From: Bacteroidales bacterium
Lineage (GTDB): Bacteria; Bacteroidota; Bacteroidia; Bacteroidales; UBA932
Assembly: GCA_016283985.1 (NCBI GenBank)
Contig: JAEENZ010000031.1
Span: 1-25,752, forward strand
DNA length: 25,752 nucleotides
Direction: 5' to 3'
The notes under the pieces are model-generated. The model saw nothing but the letters and a program-made list of their open reading frames with translations. It had not been told where the DNA came from and searched no databases. The translations under genes were made by a program, and so were the position numbers. How positions within the stretch are numbered: the first letter of the stretch is position 1; the number at the start of each line of letters is the position of its first letter. Positions 23,709-25,752 of this stretch are shown here, piece by piece.

Positions 23709-25752
23709 GCAGGTTTTTCGACTACATAGCCTTCTGGAGAAACTGGGACGACAAGGAACGGAGCAACGCCAAGATCGTGATGGGGCTCTTCGTTGCCGTC
23801 TTCAGCCTTTTCATCCTGATTTCGGGAGTCTCCTATCTCTTCCACTGGCAGCAGGACATGAGCCTCCTGGCTAACCCCGCCATGATGGATGGTACCACCG
23901 AAGTGGGCAATGCGGCCGGCAAACTGGGATACCGCATGGGGCATCTGCTGGTGTGCGACCTGTTCGGCCTCGGCAGTTTCGCCCTCCTCGTTATCCTGAT
24001 TGCCATCAGCGTCCGCCTCATCGGCCGCAGCTGGCAATTCTCCCTCATCAAAACCACTCTTCTCGCCCTCAGCGGGGCCCTTGTAGCATCCCTGGTGCTG
24101 GCTTTCGCCGGCAACCTGGCGGGCATCCCCAGCATTTTCGGCGGCGGGCTTGGCGGTGAGTGCGGCAAGCAGATAGTGCTTTGGGGCACGAATCTCTTCG
24201 GGCCCTACATCACCGGAGCAATCATTCTCCTGCTGGTAGCCTGCTGGCTATTCTTCAGCAGTCCCCGCTTCACCAACTGGGTCTACAACCTGGGGCGCGG
24301 ATCTTCTGCATCTGCAGAGCTGTCCGCTTCTCAAGCCGACCACTCCGTGGCCCCTCCCGTCTCCGACGGGCCCCTCCCACTACATCCGTGGGCGGATATG
24401 GCGTCCGAATCGGACAGCTCTTCCGATGCGAGTGCCGCGTCAGGTGGTCAGTCCTCCCCTGAAACCGCTGCCACCCTCGGCACGCTGAGAGGGGGGACCG
24501 AGAGCGAAGCGAACGGTGGGGTTGAACGAAGTGAGACGGTTGAAGGGGAGGAGCTGACCACCGAAGGACAGTTGGAGGTCGTTACCGACGACACTTTGGA
24601 GAACGAACGTTACGAGAAGCTTCCGCCAATCGACAACCGCCTGGATCCGCCGGAAGGCCTTCCAAAGTACAAGGCCCCCAGCCTCGATCTCCTCGAATCC
24701 CATGCATCCGACAGGCGCCTGCCTTCCAACGAAGAACTTCAGCGCAACAACAACAAGATTCGCGCAACGCTGAAGAACTACAAGATCGAGATAACCGAGG
24801 TCCGCGCTCAGGTCGGCCCTACAGTAACCCTCTACAGGGTAACTCTGGCCCCCGGCGTGCGCATCTCCGAGGTCAAGAAGCTTCAGGAAGACATAGGCAT
24901 GCAGATGAACGCGAAGGGCGTACGCGTGGTCACTTTGTCCGATTCCGTGGGCATAGAGGTCGCCAACGACTACTCCTCCATCGTGCCCCTGAAGAGCCTG
25001 CTGAACAGCGATGCCTTCCGCACCAGCAAATACGAACTGCCGGTTGCCATCGGCTACACCATCACCCAGCAGGTCAAGGTGTTCGACCTGGCAGACGCTC
25101 CCCACCTTCTGGTAGCAGGTGCCACCAAACAGGGTAAATCCGTAGGCCTCAACATCATCATCGCGTCCCTGCTGTATGCCAAGCATCCGTCAGAGTTGAA
25201 GTTCGTCTTCATCGACCCGAAGATGGTCGAGTTCTCCGCATACAATCACCTGCTGAAGCATTATCTGGCAGTGCTGCCTTATGCGGATGAAGATCAGGAG
25301 AAGACGCGCGCAATCGTGAAGAACGCCAAGGACGCGGAGACCACCCTCAAGAGCCTCTGCATCGAGATGGACCAGCGCTACGAGCTCCTCAGCAAGGCCG
25401 GAGAAAATAAGGTTACGGACTACAACGAAAAGTACAAGGCTCGTAAGCTGAACCCGAAGAACGGCCACAGGTTCCTGCCTTATCTCGTGACCATCGTGGA
25501 TGAATATGCCGACCTCACCATGACCATGGGCGCCAGCCCCGAGGTGCGCGCGGCATCCAAGAGCATCACCAACTCCATCATCCGCCTCGCCCAGAAGGGC
25601 CGTGCGGCGGGTATCCATGTGATAATCGCCACCCAGAGGCCTTCGGTGGACGTGATTTCCGGTGTCATCAAGGGCAACTTCCCTCTGCGAATCGCCTTCC
25701 GTGTGGCCTCCAGGGCGGACTCCATGACCATCCTCGACTCCCCCGGCGCCGA
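23705..25752 (+). CDS. ftsK: DNA translocase FtsK/SpoIIIE, 3' partial
   Basis: The first 682 residues of an FtsK translocase are present and the window ends inside the motor. It pumps chromosome ends through the division septum towards the dif site and activates XerCD. Four transmembrane helices are seen (about 24-46, 82-104, 113-137, 166-186), then a long polar linker (188-345), the alpha domain (346-460) and the RecA-like beta domain. Walker A is GATKQGKS (472-479), and Walker B is LVTIVDEYADL with D599 and E600. The RAGIHVIIATQRP region and part of the downstream sequence are present. The ATG overlaps the DUF4290 stop by 4 nt. Linker residues of about 201-284 are encoded by a cluster of palindromes. 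Confidence 0.95.
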   Translation, partial: MSRFFDYIAFWRNWDDKERSNAKIVMGLFVAVFSLFILISGVSYLFHWQQDMSLLANPAMMDGTTEVGNAAGKLGYRMGHLLVCDLFGLGSFALLVILIAISVRLIGRSWQFSLIKTTLLALSGALVASLVLAFAGNLAGIPSIFGGGLGGECGKQIVLWGTNLFGPYITGAIILLLVACWLFFSSPRFTNWVYNLGRGSSASAELSASQADHSVAPPVSDGPLPLHPWADMASESDSSSDASAASGGQSSPETAATLGTLRGGTESEANGGVERSETVEGEELTTEGQLEVVTDDTLENERYEKLPPIDNRLDPPEGLPKYKAPSLDLLESHASDRRLPSNEELQRNNNKIRATLKNYKIEITEVRAQVGPTVTLYRVTLAPGVRISEVKKLQEDIGMQMNAKGVRVVTLSDSVGIEVANDYSSIVPLKSLLNSDAFRTSKYELPVAIGYTITQQVKVFDLADAPHLLVAGATKQGKSVGLNIIIASLLYAKHPSELKFVFIDPKMVEFSAYNHLLKHYLAVLPYADEDQEKTRAIVKNAKDAETTLKSLCIEMDQRYELLSKAGENKVTDYNEKYKARKLNPKNGHRFLPYLVTIVDEYADLTMTMGASPEVRAASKSITNSIIRLAQKGRAAGIHVIIATQRPSVDVISGVIKGNFPLRIAFRVASRADSMTILDSPGA
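24305..24557. repeat. palindrome cluster inside the ftsK linker
   Basis: Two inverted-repeat modules lie end to end. In the first, AGAGCTGTCCG (24316-24326) pairs with CGGACAGCTCT (24411-24421). It encloses three hairpins: CCAC/GTGG (24340-24350), CCCGTC/GACGGG (24356-24370) and CCCAC/GTGGG (24376-24392). In the second, TCCTCCCCT (24452-24460) pairs with AGGGGAGGA (24544-24552) around CCCTC/GAGGG (24474-24493) and ACCG/CGGT (24497-24517). A TCTGCA/TGCAGA palindrome precedes both (24305-24318). The whole stays in the ftsK frame and encodes a Ser/Gly/Glu-rich linker. Confidence 0.7.

Noticed and set aside
24440..25186. A 248-codon open frame on the minus strand
   Set aside because: It is antisense to ftsK, whose motifs and frame are unmistakable. 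Long antisense frames are expected in GC-rich genes.

Overview
The window looks like chromosomal DNA from a high-GC member of the Bacteroidales (phylum Bacteroidota). The evidence is families largely confined to that phylum (DUF4293, DUF4290, a DUF3822-like protein, a membrane-anchored LytTR protein, a FISUMP lipoprotein), lipoprotein signals, little sign of Shine-Dalgarno sequences, and nine copies of the Bacteroidetes -7 promoter element TAnnTTTG (one with a mismatch) directly upstream of genes. A Rikenellaceae- or Cryptobacteroides-like gut lineage would fit the base composition, but that is inference. I see no rRNA, tRNA, CRISPR array, IS element or phage module. The largest gap between genes is about 156 bases (20374-20529) and is filled by nested inverted repeats.

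Layout. Bases 1-773 (+) are the 3' part of an alpha/beta hydrolase. Bases 770-4760 (-) hold a tight operon read right to left: GNAT-like acyltransferase, prfA, membrane LytTR protein, DUF4293 protein, nucleoside phosphorylase. Bases 4783-6081 (-) encode an acetyl-CoA hydrolase/CoA-transferase with its own promoter. Bases 6137-8640 (-) hold a second housekeeping operon: membrane-anchored conserved protein, short DUF3822-like protein, rsmD, mazG. Bases 8735-13436 (+) hold four tightly packed genes: NrnA-like DHH phosphoesterase, tandem-FKBP lipoprotein, MATE exporter, beta-lactamase-fold serine hydrolase. At 13420-16987 a lipoprotein GH2 glycosidase (-) diverges from a GHL10/DigH-like glycosidase and a cysteine-rich lipoprotein (+), the two promoters being interlocked in 52 bp. 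Bases 16994-18073 (-) encode a minimal ComEC/Rec2 core. Bases 18154-20373 (+) are ackA-pta. Bases 20530-22931 (-) are a FISUMP lipoprotein, LemA and a TPM-domain protein. Bases 23028-25752 (+) are a DUF4290 protein and the first two thirds of an FtsK translocase.

How it works together. AckA and Pta make ATP and acetate from acetyl-CoA, and the separately promoted CoA-transferase could exchange CoA between acetate and other short-chain acyl groups, which suits a fermentative gut anaerobe. prfA, rsmD, mazG, nrnA and ftsK serve translation, ribosome modification, nucleotide sanitation, RNA and nucleotide turnover, and chromosome segregation. The envelope set (GH2, GHL10, cysteine-rich lipoprotein, FISUMP lipoprotein, LemA/TPM, FKBP lipoprotein) is the most lineage-specific part.

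The least ordinary signals are: a cysteine-rich lipoprotein (22 Cys in 175 residues) with 13-residue repeats apparently inserted in an Ig-like strand domain; a cluster of palindromes of about 250 bp carried in frame inside the FtsK linker; nested, alternatively pairing inverted repeats between pta and the TPM gene; and three genes whose -7 box ends exactly 6 nt before the start codon, implying leaderless or nearly leaderless mRNAs.
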